From contig NZ_FYAU01000024.1 of the NCBI RefSeq assembly GCF_900185725.1, positions 372,001 through 436,000 of the forward strand: a stretch of DNA of 64,000 nucleotides. Reading direction: 5' to 3'. This DNA is from Stappia sp. TSB10P1A. GTDB lineage: Bacteria; Pseudomonadota; Alphaproteobacteria; Rhizobiales; Stappiaceae. Both the position numbers and the translations under genes were made by a program. The notes under the pieces are model-generated. The model saw only the letters and a program-made list of their open reading frames with translations, was not told where the DNA came from and made no database searches. This document shows positions 42,564-52,079 of the stretch, piece after piece (positions within the stretch are counted from its first letter, which is position 1; every line of letters starts with the position of its first letter).

Positions 42564-43613
42564 ATGACCAACAGACGCGACTTTCTGAAGAAGGCGGGCC
42601 TCGGCACCGTCGCCGCAGCCGGCGCCTCGACGCTGGCCGCCCCCGCCGTTCTCGGTCAGGCACCGATCAAGTGGCGCCTGCAGACCTATGCCGGCGCGGC
42701 GCTCGCCGAGCATGTCATCAAGCCGCATATCGACGCCTTCAACCAGGCGGCCAACGGCCAGATGGAGATCGAGCTGTTCTTCGCCGACCAGCTCGTGCCG
42801 ACCGGAGAGCTGTTCCGTGCCATGCAGCGCGGCACCATCGACGCGGTGCAGTCGGATGACGATTCCATGGCGTCGCCGACGGAAGTGACCGTATTCGGCG
42901 GCTATTTCCCCTTCGCCAGCCGCTACTCGCTGGACGTGCCGGTGCTGTTCAACCAGTACGGCCTGAAGGAGATCTGGGAGGAGGAATACGCCAAGGTCGG
43001 AGTCAAGCACATCTCCGCCGGCGCCTGGGATCCGTGCCACTTCGCCACCAAGGACCCGATCCGCAGCCTTGCGGACCTGAGGGGCAAGCGTGTCTTCACC
43101 TTCCCGACCGCCGGCCGCTTCCTCGCCCAGTTCGGCGTCGTGCCGGTGACCCTGCCCTGGGAGGACATCGAGGTCGCGATGCAGACCGGCGAGCTCGACG
43201 GCGTCGCCTGGTCGGGCATCACCGAAGACTACACGGTCGGCTGGGCCGACGTGACCAACTATTTCCTCACCAACAACATCTCCGGCGCCTGGGCCGGGTC
43301 GTTCTTCGCCAACATGGACCGCTGGAACGAACTGCCCGACCATCTCAAGACCATGTTGCAACTGGCCATGGATGCGTCCCACTACTATCGCCAGTGGTGG
43401 TACTGGGGCGGTGAGGCAAGCCTTCGCGTTCACGGAACCAAGATGGAACTCACCTCGATCCCGGACGCCGAATGGGCGACGGTCGAGGACGCCGCCGTCA
43501 AGTTCTGGGACGAGATCGCCGCCGAGTCCGCGACCAAGGCCAAGGTCGTCGAGATCTTCAAGAAGTACAATGCCGACATGCAGAAGGCCGGGCGGCCTTA
43601 CCGCTACACCTGA
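42564..43613 (+). CDS. TRAP transporter substrate-binding protein (DctP type)
   Basis: This periplasmic binding protein of 349 residues has a Tat-type signal (NRRDFLKKAGLGTVAAAG, cleavage likely near APAVLGQA). The DctP fold shows AFNQAANGQMEIELFFADQL, RAMQRGTIDAVQ, LADLRGKRVFTFPTAGRFLAQFG and MQTGELDGVAWSGI. The type resembles TakP-like members, which bind carboxylates. TRAP importers mostly take organic or sulfonic acids and some zwitterions such as ectoine or taurine. AAGGGGA precedes the ATG. The ligand is unknown. Confidence 0.87.
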   Translation: MTNRRDFLKKAGLGTVAAAGASTLAAPAVLGQAPIKWRLQTYAGAALAEHVIKPHIDAFNQAANGQMEIELFFADQLVPTGELFRAMQRGTIDAVQSDDDSMASPTEVTVFGGYFPFASRYSLDVPVLFNQYGLKEIWEEEYAKVGVKHISAGAWDPCHFATKDPIRSLADLRGKRVFTFPTAGRFLAQFGVVPVTLPWEDIEVAMQTGELDGVAWSGITEDYTVGWADVTNYFLTNNISGAWAGSFFANMDRWNELPDHLKTMLQLAMDASHYYRQWWYWGGEASLRVHGTKMELTSIPDAEWATVEDAAVKFWDEIAAESATKAKVVEIFKKYNADMQKAGRPYRYT

Positions 43614-43691
43614 TGCCGACCGACCGGGGCGGCGGCTGCCGCCCCGGTCGCGTTTTCGTTTCACACGCGCTTTCGCCCCGCTTAACCGACA

Positions 43692-45068
43692 ATGATGGTT
43701 CCAATGGCTGGCAATCTCACTTTTGACGCTCTCAAGGCTGCCGTCGCCGACGGCACCATCGACACCGTGCTGGTCTGCGCCGTTGACATGCAGGGCCGTC
43801 TGATGGGCAAGCGCTTCCATGCGCGCAACTTCATCGACCACTCCTTCGAGGAGACCCATTGCTGCAATTACCTGCTGGCGACGGATCTCGAGATGTACAC
43901 GGTCGAGGGCTATGCCGCGACGAGCTGGGCCGGCGGCTATGGCGACTATGTCATGAAGCCCGACCTTTCGACCCTGCGCCCCGTGCCCTGGCTGGATGGC
44001 ACGGCGATGGTGCTGTGCGACCTGCTCGACCATCATCACGAGGCGGTGCCGCACTCGCCGCGGGCGCTGCTCAAGGGGCAGATCGCCCGTCTCGAGGCCT
44101 TGGGCTTCGAGGCCAAGATGGCGACCGAGCTGGAGTTCTTCCTGTTCGAGAAGAGCTTCGACGACATCCGCCGCTCGGGCTTCCGCGATCTGCAGCCGAT
44201 CTCCGCCTATAACGAGGACTACCACATCCTCCAGACCACCAAGGAAGAGGAGGTGATGCGCCCGATCCGCAATCATCTCTATGCCGCGGGCATCCCGGTG
44301 GAGAACTCCAAGGGCGAGGCCGAGGCCGGGCAGGAGGAGCTGAACATCCGCTACGCGGATCCGCTCGCCTGCGCCGACCACCATACCATTGCCAAGCACG
44401 CCACCAAGGAAATCGCCTGGCAGCATGGCCGCGCGGTCACCTTCATGCCGAAATGGCATCATGCCCGCGTCGGCTCTTCCGCTCATGTCCATCAGTCGCT
44501 GTGGAAGACGGACGGCACCAGCGCCTTCTTCGATGCGGACGCGCCGCATGGCATGTCGCAACTGATGCGTCACTACATGGCCGGCCTGATCCGCTATGCA
44601 CCGGACTACACCTGGTTCCTGGCGCCCTATGTGAACAGCTACAAGCGCTTCCAGAAGGGCACCTTCGCGCCGACCAAGACCGCCTGGTCCATCGACAACC
44701 GCACCGCCGGCTTCCGGCTCTGCGGCGAGGGCACCAGGGGCGTGCGCGTCGAGTGCCGCATCGGCGGCTCGGACCTCAACCCCTATCTGGCTCTGGCCGC
44801 GCAGCTTGCGGCGGGTATCCGGGGCATCGAGGAGAAACTGGAGCTCGAGGCGCCGGTGACCGGCGACCTCTACCAGTCGCGCCGGCTGAAGGAGGTGCCG
44901 CGCACGCTGAGGGCGGCGACGGAGACCCTGCGCAAGTCCAAGATGCTGCGCGAGGCTTTCGGCGATGCGGTGATCGACCATTACGTCCGTGCGGCGGAAT
45001 GGGAGCAGGAGGAATTCGACCGCGTGGTGACCGACTACGAACTCGCCCGCGGTTTCGAGCGCGCTTAG
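43692..45068 (+). CDS. Glutamine synthetase-like gamma-glutamyl-amine ligase
   Basis: This protein of about 458 residues has the glutamine synthetase fold but does not look like housekeeping GlnA. Active-site blocks are ATELEFFLFEKSFDD, NSKGEAEAGQEELNIRYADPL, SSAHVHQSLW and NRTAGFRLCGEGTRGVRVECRIGGSDLNPYLALAA. Relatives such as PuuA, IpuC and GlnA4 join glutamate to putrescine, isopropylamine or ethanolamine using ATP. Its place between a TRAP importer and aldehyde/alcohol dehydrogenases supports that kind of role. The start may be 43692 or the ATG at 43704; no strong ribosome site helps decide. Confidence 0.8.
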   Translation: MMVPMAGNLTFDALKAAVADGTIDTVLVCAVDMQGRLMGKRFHARNFIDHSFEETHCCNYLLATDLEMYTVEGYAATSWAGGYGDYVMKPDLSTLRPVPWLDGTAMVLCDLLDHHHEAVPHSPRALLKGQIARLEALGFEAKMATELEFFLFEKSFDDIRRSGFRDLQPISAYNEDYHILQTTKEEEVMRPIRNHLYAAGIPVENSKGEAEAGQEELNIRYADPLACADHHTIAKHATKEIAWQHGRAVTFMPKWHHARVGSSAHVHQSLWKTDGTSAFFDADAPHGMSQLMRHYMAGLIRYAPDYTWFLAPYVNSYKRFQKGTFAPTKTAWSIDNRTAGFRLCGEGTRGVRVECRIGGSDLNPYLALAAQLAAGIRGIEEKLELEAPVTGDLYQSRRLKEVPRTLRAATETLRKSKMLREAFGDAVIDHYVRAAEWEQEEFDRVVTDYELARGFERA

Positions 45069-45076
45069 GAAAGTAA

Positions 45077-45102
45077 CAAAAGGTACTGTTGCAACACTTT
45101 TG
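45077..45102. promoter_or_regulatory. Inverted repeat upstream of the antitoxin gene
   Basis: CAAAAG (45077-45082) and CTTTTG (45097-45102) are perfect inverted arms, and the 8-bp palindrome GTTGCAAC (45088-45095) lies between them. The stretch is AT-rich and begins nine bases after the ligase stop. It could be the autoregulatory operator of the toxin-antitoxin pair. Confidence 0.4.
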
Positions 45103-45158
45103 GATTGGAGGTAGCGTGAAGCCGTCCGGGCAGTCCGGCAACGATCACGGAGGTTGCA

Positions 45159-45548
45159 ATGCGCAAGTACGATCCTCTTGGAGCCTATCTGAAGACCAGA
45201 AATATTGAGCAGGTTCCTATGACATTTGCGGAGATCGAGAAGCTCATCGATGACCGGTTGCCCGCCTCCGCTCGGCGGCATCGCGCTTGGTGGAGCAACA
45301 ATCCGAGTAACAGTGTTATCACAAAAGTGTGGTTGGACGCAGGCTATGTCACTGCGAATGTCGATCTGGCGAGGGAGCGCCTCACGTTTCGCCGGGGGCG
45401 GCCGCCTGTGTCGTCGGCGCCGGCTGCGTCGCCGCGCCGCGCGGGACGGCTCTATGGTTGCATGAAGGGAACGCTGACCGTTGCCGAGGGGGCCGACCTC
45501 ACCATGCCGGCCGATCCGGACTGGGCGGGGGTTTATGCCGATGGCTGA
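45159..45548 (+). CDS. Antitoxin-like protein with N-terminal DUF7662-like domain
   Basis: This protein of 129 residues has three parts. Residues 1-79 (YDPLGAYLKTR, MTFAEIEKLIDDRLPASARRHRAWWSN, VWLDAGYVTANVDLARERLTFRR) match the DUF7662 pattern as I know it. A Pro/Ser/Ala-rich linker spans about 80-96. The tail GRLYGCMKGTLTVAEGADLT resembles the toxin-neutralising end of VapB/Phd-type antitoxins. It overlaps the start of a PIN-domain toxin gene by 8 bases. GGAGG precedes the ATG. Codon use in the N-terminal part is more AT-rich than in its neighbours, suggesting transfer. Antitoxin function is inferred from the tail and the overlap. Confidence 0.65.
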   Translation: MRKYDPLGAYLKTRNIEQVPMTFAEIEKLIDDRLPASARRHRAWWSNNPSNSVITKVWLDAGYVTANVDLARERLTFRRGRPPVSSAPAASPRRAGRLYGCMKGTLTVAEGADLTMPADPDWAGVYADG

Positions 45549-45945
45549 GCGGTTCCTGCTCGACACCTGCGCAATGATCTGGATCTCTCAGGGAGATCCG
45601 ATCGCGGAGGACGCTCTGGCGATGCTGGATACCGGCTCGCCGGTCAGTCTGTCCGCGATGTCGGCCTGGGAACTCGGTGTGCTCGTCGCCAAGGGGCGGC
45701 TGGCGTCCGTCAAGCCGCCATTGCGGTGGTTCAACGACTTCGTGAAGGCAGCCGATCTTGAGGTGGAGGCGGTGACCCCCGACATCCTGGTCGCCTCTTC
45801 CTTTCTGCCAACACCGGTTCACAACGATCCCATGGACCGGATCCTCATTGCCACGGCGCGCGAATACGACCTAACCATCGTCACTCGCGACCGGGCCATC
45901 CTCGCCTATGGCGAGGCGGGACACGTAAAGACTCTAGCGTGCTAA
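45541..45945 (+). CDS. VapC-like PIN-domain toxin
   Basis: This PIN-domain ribonuclease has 134 residues and all four acidic active-site residues: Asp8 (LLDTCAMIW), Glu44 (MSAWELGVLVAKGRL), Asp99 (DPMDRILIATA) and Asp117 (IVTRDRAILAYG). Toxins of this type cleave tRNA or rRNA when free of antitoxin. The ATG at 45541 lies inside the end of the preceding gene, the usual antitoxin-toxin arrangement. The stop TAA touches a potential ATG of the next gene, so the pair is inserted in the middle of a catabolic operon. Confidence 0.82.
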   Translation: MAERFLLDTCAMIWISQGDPIAEDALAMLDTGSPVSLSAMSAWELGVLVAKGRLASVKPPLRWFNDFVKAADLEVEAVTPDILVASSFLPTPVHNDPMDRILIATAREYDLTIVTRDRAILAYGEAGHVKTLAC

Positions 45946-45960
45946 ATGAAAGCCGAGGTC

Positions 45961-47349
45961 ATGTCTGAAACAGTGAAGCTGATTTCCCCTGTCGACGGGT
46001 CCGTCTATGCGGAGCGCCCCGTGGCGAGTGCCGCCGAGATCGACAAGGCGGTGGCCGAGGCCCGCGCCGCGCAGGCTGGCTGGGCCGCCACTCCGATTTC
46101 CGAGCGCTGCGCCGCAGTGCTTGCCGCCGTCGCCGCGCTTGAGGCGATGAACGACGAGATCGTGCCGGAACTCGCCTGGCAGATGGGCCGGCCGGTACGC
46201 TATGGCGGCGAGAAGGGCGGTACGCGCGAGCGGACCGACTATATGGTCAAGATCGCCGAGGAGGCGCTGCGGCCCCGCCACCATACCGACCGACCGGGCT
46301 TCACCCGCTATGTGCGGCCCGAACCGCTCGGCATCGTCATGGTCATCGCGCCGTGGAACTATCCGTTCATGACGGCGATCAACACCATCGTCCCGGCGCT
46401 GATCGCCGGCAATGTGGTGATCCTCAAGCACGCGGCGCAGACGCTGTTGGTCGGCGAGCGGCTCGACAAGGCATTCAAGGCGGCTGGTCTGCCCAAGGGC
46501 GTCTTCCGCAACATCGTGCTGAACCACGGTCAGACCGAGGCGCTGCTCGGGTCGGGCCGCATCGACCATATCAACTTCACCGGTTCGGTCGCCGGCGGGC
46601 GCGCCATCGAGAAGGCGGCGGCCGGCACCTTCGCCACGCTCGGCCTCGAGCTCGGCGGCAAGGACCCGGCCTATGTCCGCGCGGACGCCGATGTCGCCTT
46701 CGCGGTCGAGAACCTCGCCGATGGCGCCTTCTATAATTCCGGCCAGTGCTGCTGCGGCATCGAGCGCGTCTATGTGCATGAGACGCACTATGACGCGGTG
46801 GTCGAGGGTCTGGCGGCGGCCGCCTCCGCCTACACGCTTGGCAATCCGCTCGATGCGGCGACGACGCTCGGGCCGATGGCGCAGGCGCGCTTTGCCGCCC
46901 ATGTGCGCGAGCAGACCGCCGAGGCCCTGCGCAAGGGCGCGAAGGCCTTGGTCGACCGGGCAAGCTTCCCGCAGGACAAGGAAGGCACGCCCTACCTGAT
47001 GCCGCAGGTGCTGGTCGATGTCGATCACCAGATGTCGGTGATGCGCGAGGAGAGCTTCGGCCCGGTCGTCGGCGTGATGAAGGTGCGCTCCGACGAGGAG
47101 GCGATCGCCCTGATGAACGACAGCCCCTACGGCCTGACCGCTTCGATCTGGACCGCCGACGAGGAGGCCGCCATCGCCATCGGCGACCGGGTGGAGACCG
47201 GCACGGTCTTCATGAACCGCTGCGACTATCTCGACCCGGCGCTGGTGTGGACCGGCGTCAAGGATACCGGCAAGGGCGCCGCCCTGTCGGAGATCGGCTA
47301 CCTGTCGCTGACCCGGCCGAAGTCCTTCCACCTGCGCGCCCGCTCGTAA
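45961..47349 (+). CDS. Aldehyde dehydrogenase family protein
   Basis: This NAD(P)-dependent aldehyde dehydrogenase has 462 residues. It has the substrate-path motif VIAPWNYPFMTAINTIVPALIAGN, the glutamate-containing LGLELGGKDPAYV, and the catalytic cysteine in FYNSGQCCCGIERVYV. Later blocks include EESFGPVVGVMKV. The ATG at 45961 follows GAGG and gives the usual start MSETVKLISPVDGSVY; an ATG at 45946 directly after the toxin stop is an alternative. In the operon it could oxidise the aldehyde made by the iron-type alcohol dehydrogenase downstream. Confidence 0.88.
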   Translation: MSETVKLISPVDGSVYAERPVASAAEIDKAVAEARAAQAGWAATPISERCAAVLAAVAALEAMNDEIVPELAWQMGRPVRYGGEKGGTRERTDYMVKIAEEALRPRHHTDRPGFTRYVRPEPLGIVMVIAPWNYPFMTAINTIVPALIAGNVVILKHAAQTLLVGERLDKAFKAAGLPKGVFRNIVLNHGQTEALLGSGRIDHINFTGSVAGGRAIEKAAAGTFATLGLELGGKDPAYVRADADVAFAVENLADGAFYNSGQCCCGIERVYVHETHYDAVVEGLAAAASAYTLGNPLDAATTLGPMAQARFAAHVREQTAEALRKGAKALVDRASFPQDKEGTPYLMPQVLVDVDHQMSVMREESFGPVVGVMKVRSDEEAIALMNDSPYGLTASIWTADEEAAIAIGDRVETGTVFMNRCDYLDPALVWTGVKDTGKGAALSEIGYLSLTRPKSFHLRARS

Positions 47350-47399
47350 GGGCGCGCAGACCTCTCCGTTTCGCGCTTCTTCCTCTCAGGATCCAAGGC

Positions 47400-48563
47400 A
47401 TGACCACCACCCCGTCCGTCAACTGGAACTACCCGACCTCCGTCCGTTTTGGCGCCGGCCGCATCAACGAGCTCGGCCAATGCGCCGCCCTGCTCGGCAT
47501 GAAGCGCCCGCTGCTGGTCACCGATCCGGGCCTTGCCCGCCTGCCGATGACCGCCAACGCGCTGGAGCTGCTGCGCCAGGCCGGCCTGGAGCCGGACATC
47601 TTCAGCGACATCAAGCCGAACCCGACCGCATCGAACGTCGAGGCGGGCGTTGCCGCCTATCGCGCCGGCGGCCATGACGGCGTCATCGCTTTCGGCGGCG
47701 GCTCCGGTCTTGATGCCGGCAAGGTCATCGCCTTCATGGCCGGCCAGACCCGGCCGATGTGGGACTTCGAGGACATCGGCGACTGGTGGACCCGCGCCGA
47801 TCCGGACGGCATCGCGCCGATCCTCGCCGTGCCGACCACGGCCGGAACCGGTTCCGAGGTCGGCCGCGCCGGCGTCATCACCAACGAGGAAACCCACACC
47901 AAGAAGGTCATCTTCCACCCGAAGATGCTGCCCGGCATCGTCATCTGCGATCCGGAGCTGACCGTCGGCATGCCGCGCTATTTCACCGTCGGCACCGGCA
48001 TGGACGCCCTCGCCCACTGCCTGGAGGCCTATTCCTCCACCTTCTACCATCCGATGGGCGACGGCATCGCGGTCGAGGGCATGCGCCTCGTCTTCGAGAA
48101 CCTGAAGCGTGTCGCCGAGGTGCCGGACGATCTCGTCGCCCGCGGCCACATGATGTCGGCCGCCGCCATGGGCGCGGTCGCCTTCCAGAAGGGCCTTGGT
48201 GCCATCCACGCGCTCTCCCATCCGGTCGGCGCGCTCTACGACACCCATCACGGCATGACCAACGCGGTCTTCATGCCCTATGTGCTGGTGTTCAACCGCG
48301 CGGCCATCGAGACCAAGATCGACCGGCTCGCCGGCTATCTCGGCATCTCCGGCGGTTTCGACGGGTTCCTGCAGGCGGTGCTCGACCTGCGCACCGCGCT
48401 CGACGTGCCGCATACGCTGGAAGGGCTGAAGGTCGACGGCGCCAAGGCCGCGAAGATCGCCGAGATGGCCATTGTCGATCCGACCGCCGGCGGCAACCCG
48501 ATCGAGTTGACGCTCGAGGGTGCCGCCTCGATCTTCGACGCGGCGCTGACCGGCCGGCTCTGA
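47400..48563 (+). CDS. Iron-type alcohol dehydrogenase
   Basis: This group III alcohol dehydrogenase of 387 residues has the NAD-binding GVIAFGGGSGLDAGK and PTTAGTGSEV motifs. The metal ligands are expected in GTGMDALAHCLEAY, HALSHPVGALYDTHHG and the intervening histidines. Such enzymes oxidise alcohols or reduce aldehydes. It ends the RpiR-linked operon and is well placed to oxidise a hydroxyl group on a gamma-glutamylated substrate before the aldehyde dehydrogenase acts. AAGG lies just before the ATG. Confidence 0.9.
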   Translation: MTTTPSVNWNYPTSVRFGAGRINELGQCAALLGMKRPLLVTDPGLARLPMTANALELLRQAGLEPDIFSDIKPNPTASNVEAGVAAYRAGGHDGVIAFGGGSGLDAGKVIAFMAGQTRPMWDFEDIGDWWTRADPDGIAPILAVPTTAGTGSEVGRAGVITNEETHTKKVIFHPKMLPGIVICDPELTVGMPRYFTVGTGMDALAHCLEAYSSTFYHPMGDGIAVEGMRLVFENLKRVAEVPDDLVARGHMMSAAAMGAVAFQKGLGAIHALSHPVGALYDTHHGMTNAVFMPYVLVFNRAAIETKIDRLAGYLGISGGFDGFLQAVLDLRTALDVPHTLEGLKVDGAKAAKIAEMAIVDPTAGGNPIELTLEGAASIFDAALTGRL

Positions 48564-48601
48564 TGTCGGCGGCGCGGCGGCCTCAGGGGCCGCTTCGCCG
48601 A

Positions 48602-48631
48602 TTGACAGGGGGCCTGTCTGCCCCCTACATC
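48602..48631 (+). promoter_or_regulatory. Candidate promoter upstream of trpA, with overlapping hairpin
   Basis: TTGACA (48602-48607) and TACATC (48626-48631) are spaced 18 bases apart. The spacer forms a perfect 7-bp inverted repeat, AGGGGGC (48607-48613) and GCCCCCT (48620-48626). It lies about 104 bases before the trpA start and would give trpA its own promoter. The hairpin could also help end the upstream operon. Confidence 0.45.
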
Positions 48632-48734
48632 CCCACTGGCTTTCGCGGGCAGGACTGGCCCGCGACAGCCGCGACCGGCCGGCCCTGGGGGCCGGACGAC
48701 ACCGGCAGGACAATGACAGGGTGGGACCGGGCAG

Positions 48735-49565
48735 ATGAGTGACACGCGGATCGACCGCCGCTTTGCGGCATTGCAGGCGGCGAACCGCCCGGCGCTGGTG
48801 ACCTTCGTCACCGCCGGCGATCCGGACCTTGCCACCTCGCAGGCGATCCTCGATGCGCTGCCGGCCGCAGGCGCCGACGTCATCGAGCTCGGCATGCCCT
48901 TCTCCGATCCGATGGCCGAAGGCATCCCGGTGCAGCTCGCCAACCAGCGCGCGCTCGCCGCCGGCCAGACCATGGACAAGACGCTGGACATGGTGCGCGC
49001 CTTCCGCCGCCACGACCAGGACACACCCATCGTGCTGATGGGATATTACAACCCGATCTACGTGCGCGATCCCGCGGTTTTCGTGAAGACGGCGGTCGAG
49101 GCCGGCGTCGACGGGTTGATCATCGTCGATATCCCGCCGGAGGCCGACGACGAGCTCTGCCTGCCGGCGATGGCCGCCGGGCTCAACTTCATCCGCCTGA
49201 CGACGCCGACGACCGACGACAAGCGGCTTCCCGCCGTTCTCGCCAACACGTCCGGTTTCGTCTATTACGTATCGGTGACCGGCATCACCGGCGCCACCAT
49301 CGCCAACCGCGACCGGGTCACCGAAGCGGTCCGCCGCATCAAGCGCCACACCGCGCTGCCCGTGGCGGTCGGCTTCGGCGTCAAGACGGCGGAGGATGCC
49401 GAGGTGATCGGCCGCGACGCCGACGGCGTCGTCGTCGGTTCGGTGCTGGTGGAAGCGGTGCGCAACAGCCTTGATGGCGAGGGCCGGGCAACGCCGGCGA
49501 CCGTCGAGGCGGTGGCGAAGGTGGTGCGGGCGCTTGCCGGCGGCGTCGCCCGGGCCCGCGGCTGA
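48735..49565 (+). CDS. trpA: Tryptophan synthase alpha chain
   Basis: This TIM-barrel enzyme of 276 residues cleaves indole-3-glycerol phosphate to indole. It has the catalytic Glu51 in [12 protein letters not shown] and phosphate-binding blocks VSVTGITGA and [13 protein letters not shown]. The position equal to the catalytic Asp60 of enteric TrpA is Glu62 here (MAEGIPV). Normally it works in a complex with TrpB, but trpB is not adjacent; the gene before it is a catabolic alcohol dehydrogenase. It is followed by accD and folC, the usual order in this group. Confidence 0.92.
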   Translation: MSDTRIDRRFAALQAANRPALVTFVTAGDPDLATSQAILDALPAAGADVIELGMPFSDPMAEGIPVQLANQRALAAGQTMDKTLDMVRAFRRHDQDTPIVLMGYYNPIYVRDPAVFVKTAVEAGVDGLIIVDIPPEADDELCLPAMAAGLNFIRLTTPTTDDKRLPAVLANTSGFVYYVSVTGITGATIANRDRVTEAVRRIKRHTALPVAVGFGVKTAEDAEVIGRDADGVVVGSVLVEAVRNSLDGEGRATPATVEAVAKVVRALAGGVARARG

Positions 49566-49637
49566 GCCGCAGCGGCCAAGGACGGCCGGAAAGCCAATGA
49601 CGGCCGGGAACATGCAAGACAACGGACGGTATCTGCC

Positions 49638-50636
<999 letters not shown>

Positions 50637-50758
50637 CCGGCCGCGCTGTCGCAGGCACGACACCGGCGGACGCTGCCAGGCTTGCCGCGTCCCCGGAAGT
50701 TCCCCTAACCATGAAGGCTGCTGCAGGCGCGCTTCCAGCGCGGCGGGACGGGCGGACA

Positions 50759-52069
50759 ATGGACCAGGTAACCGCGATCCTCGACCGATTGCTTGCGCTG
50801 CATCCGCGCGAGATCGACCTGTCGCTCGGCCGCATGGAGCGCCTGCTGGGCGCGCTTGGCCGGCCGCAGGACCGGCTGCCGCCGCTCGTCCACATCGCCG
50901 GCACCAATGGCAAGGGCTCCACCACAGCCTTCATGCGGGCGATCCTGGAAGCGGCCGGGCTCAAGGTGCATGTCTACACCTCGCCGCATCTCGTCGCCTT
51001 TAACGAGCGCATCCGCCTTGCCGGACGTCTCGTCACCGATGCGCGGCTGATCGAGGCGCTCGACGTCTGTGAGCAGGCCAACGCCGGCGCGGAGATCACC
51101 TTCTTCGAGGTCACCACCGCCGCCGCCCTGCTGCTCTTTGCCGAGGAGCCGGCGGATGTGCTGCTGCTGGAGGTCGGTCTCGGCGGCCGGCTCGACGCGA
51201 CCAATGTGGTCGACGCGCCGCTCGCCGCCACCATCACGCCGCTGTCGATGGACCATGAGCGCTATCTGGGCGAGCGGCTGACCGACATTGCGGCGGAAAA
51301 GGCCGGGATTCTCAAGCGCGGCTGCCCGGCGGTGATCGCGCCGCAGCCCGACGAGGCGATGGCGGTGATCGAGCGGGTCGCTGCCCGTCTTGGCGCGCCG
51401 CTCCAGGTGTTCGGGCAGGATTTCACCGCCTTCGAGGAAAACGGCCGCCTCGTCTATCAGGACGAGGAGGGGCTGATGGACCTGCCCTTGCCGCGCCTGT
51501 TCGGCCGCCACCAGATCGTCAACGCGGCCATGGCCATCGCCTCGCTGCGAGCGGCCGGCCGTCTGCCGGCGGTCGAGGCCATCGAGGCCGGGCTCCTGTC
51601 GGTCGACTGGCCGGGCCGCATGCAGCCGCTGACGGAAGGTCCGCTGCTGGATCTCTGCCCGCCCGGCAGCGAACTCTGGCTCGACGGTGGTCACAATCCC
51701 GGCGCCGGCATCACCATCGCCGAGGTGATGGCGGAGCAGGAGGAGCGCCGCCCAAGGCCGCTCTATCTCGTCTCCGGCATGTTGAAGACCAAGGATCCGG
51801 TCGGTTTCTTCCGCCCCTTTGCCGGTCTTGTGCGCGAGGTCGCCTGCGTCCCGCTGACCACCACCGATGCCGGCCGCGATCCCGCCTGCCTTGCCGGATC
51901 GGCGCGGGAGGCGGGCCTTGCGGCCGACGCCCATGCCTCGCTTGTCGCAGCGCTCGCCCATGTGCGGGAGCGCGCCGCCGGTGACACTGTGCCGCCGCGC
52001 ATCCTGATCTGCGGCTCGCTCTATCTCGCCGGCGAAGTGCTTGCCCGCAACGGCATGAAGCCGGTCTGA
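50759..52069 (+). CDS. folC: Folylpolyglutamate/dihydrofolate synthase
   Basis: This Mur-ligase-type enzyme of 436 residues adds glutamate to folates. It has the ATP-binding loop VHIAGTNGKGSTT, YTSPHLVAFNERIR, the DVLLLEVGLGGRLDATN block and ITPLSMDHERYLG. The C-terminal domain includes LDGGHNPGAG. An upstream in-frame ATG at 50711 would add 16 residues; I prefer 50759, which gives the usual family N-terminus. It follows accD closely and converges on coaA with 10 bases between stops. Confidence 0.9.
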   Translation: MDQVTAILDRLLALHPREIDLSLGRMERLLGALGRPQDRLPPLVHIAGTNGKGSTTAFMRAILEAAGLKVHVYTSPHLVAFNERIRLAGRLVTDARLIEALDVCEQANAGAEITFFEVTTAAALLLFAEEPADVLLLEVGLGGRLDATNVVDAPLAATITPLSMDHERYLGERLTDIAAEKAGILKRGCPAVIAPQPDEAMAVIERVAARLGAPLQVFGQDFTAFEENGRLVYQDEEGLMDLPLPRLFGRHQIVNAAMAIASLRAAGRLPAVEAIEAGLLSVDWPGRMQPLTEGPLLDLCPPGSELWLDGGHNPGAGITIAEVMAEQEERRPRPLYLVSGMLKTKDPVGFFRPFAGLVREVACVPLTTTDAGRDPACLAGSAREAGLAADAHASLVAALAHVRERAAGDTVPPRILICGSLYLAGEVLARNGMKPV

Positions 52070-52079
52070 GGAAACCCGC

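Noticed and set aside
42513-45566. A 1017-codon open frame on the minus strand opposite the TRAP binding protein and ligase genes
   Set aside because: No family motifs appear, and its composition is typical of antisense reading of GC-rich genes.
45060-45960. Target-site duplication flanking the toxin-antitoxin insertion
   Set aside because: The two junctions share only short, weak similarity (GCGCTTAG versus GCGTGCTAA), not enough to claim a duplication.
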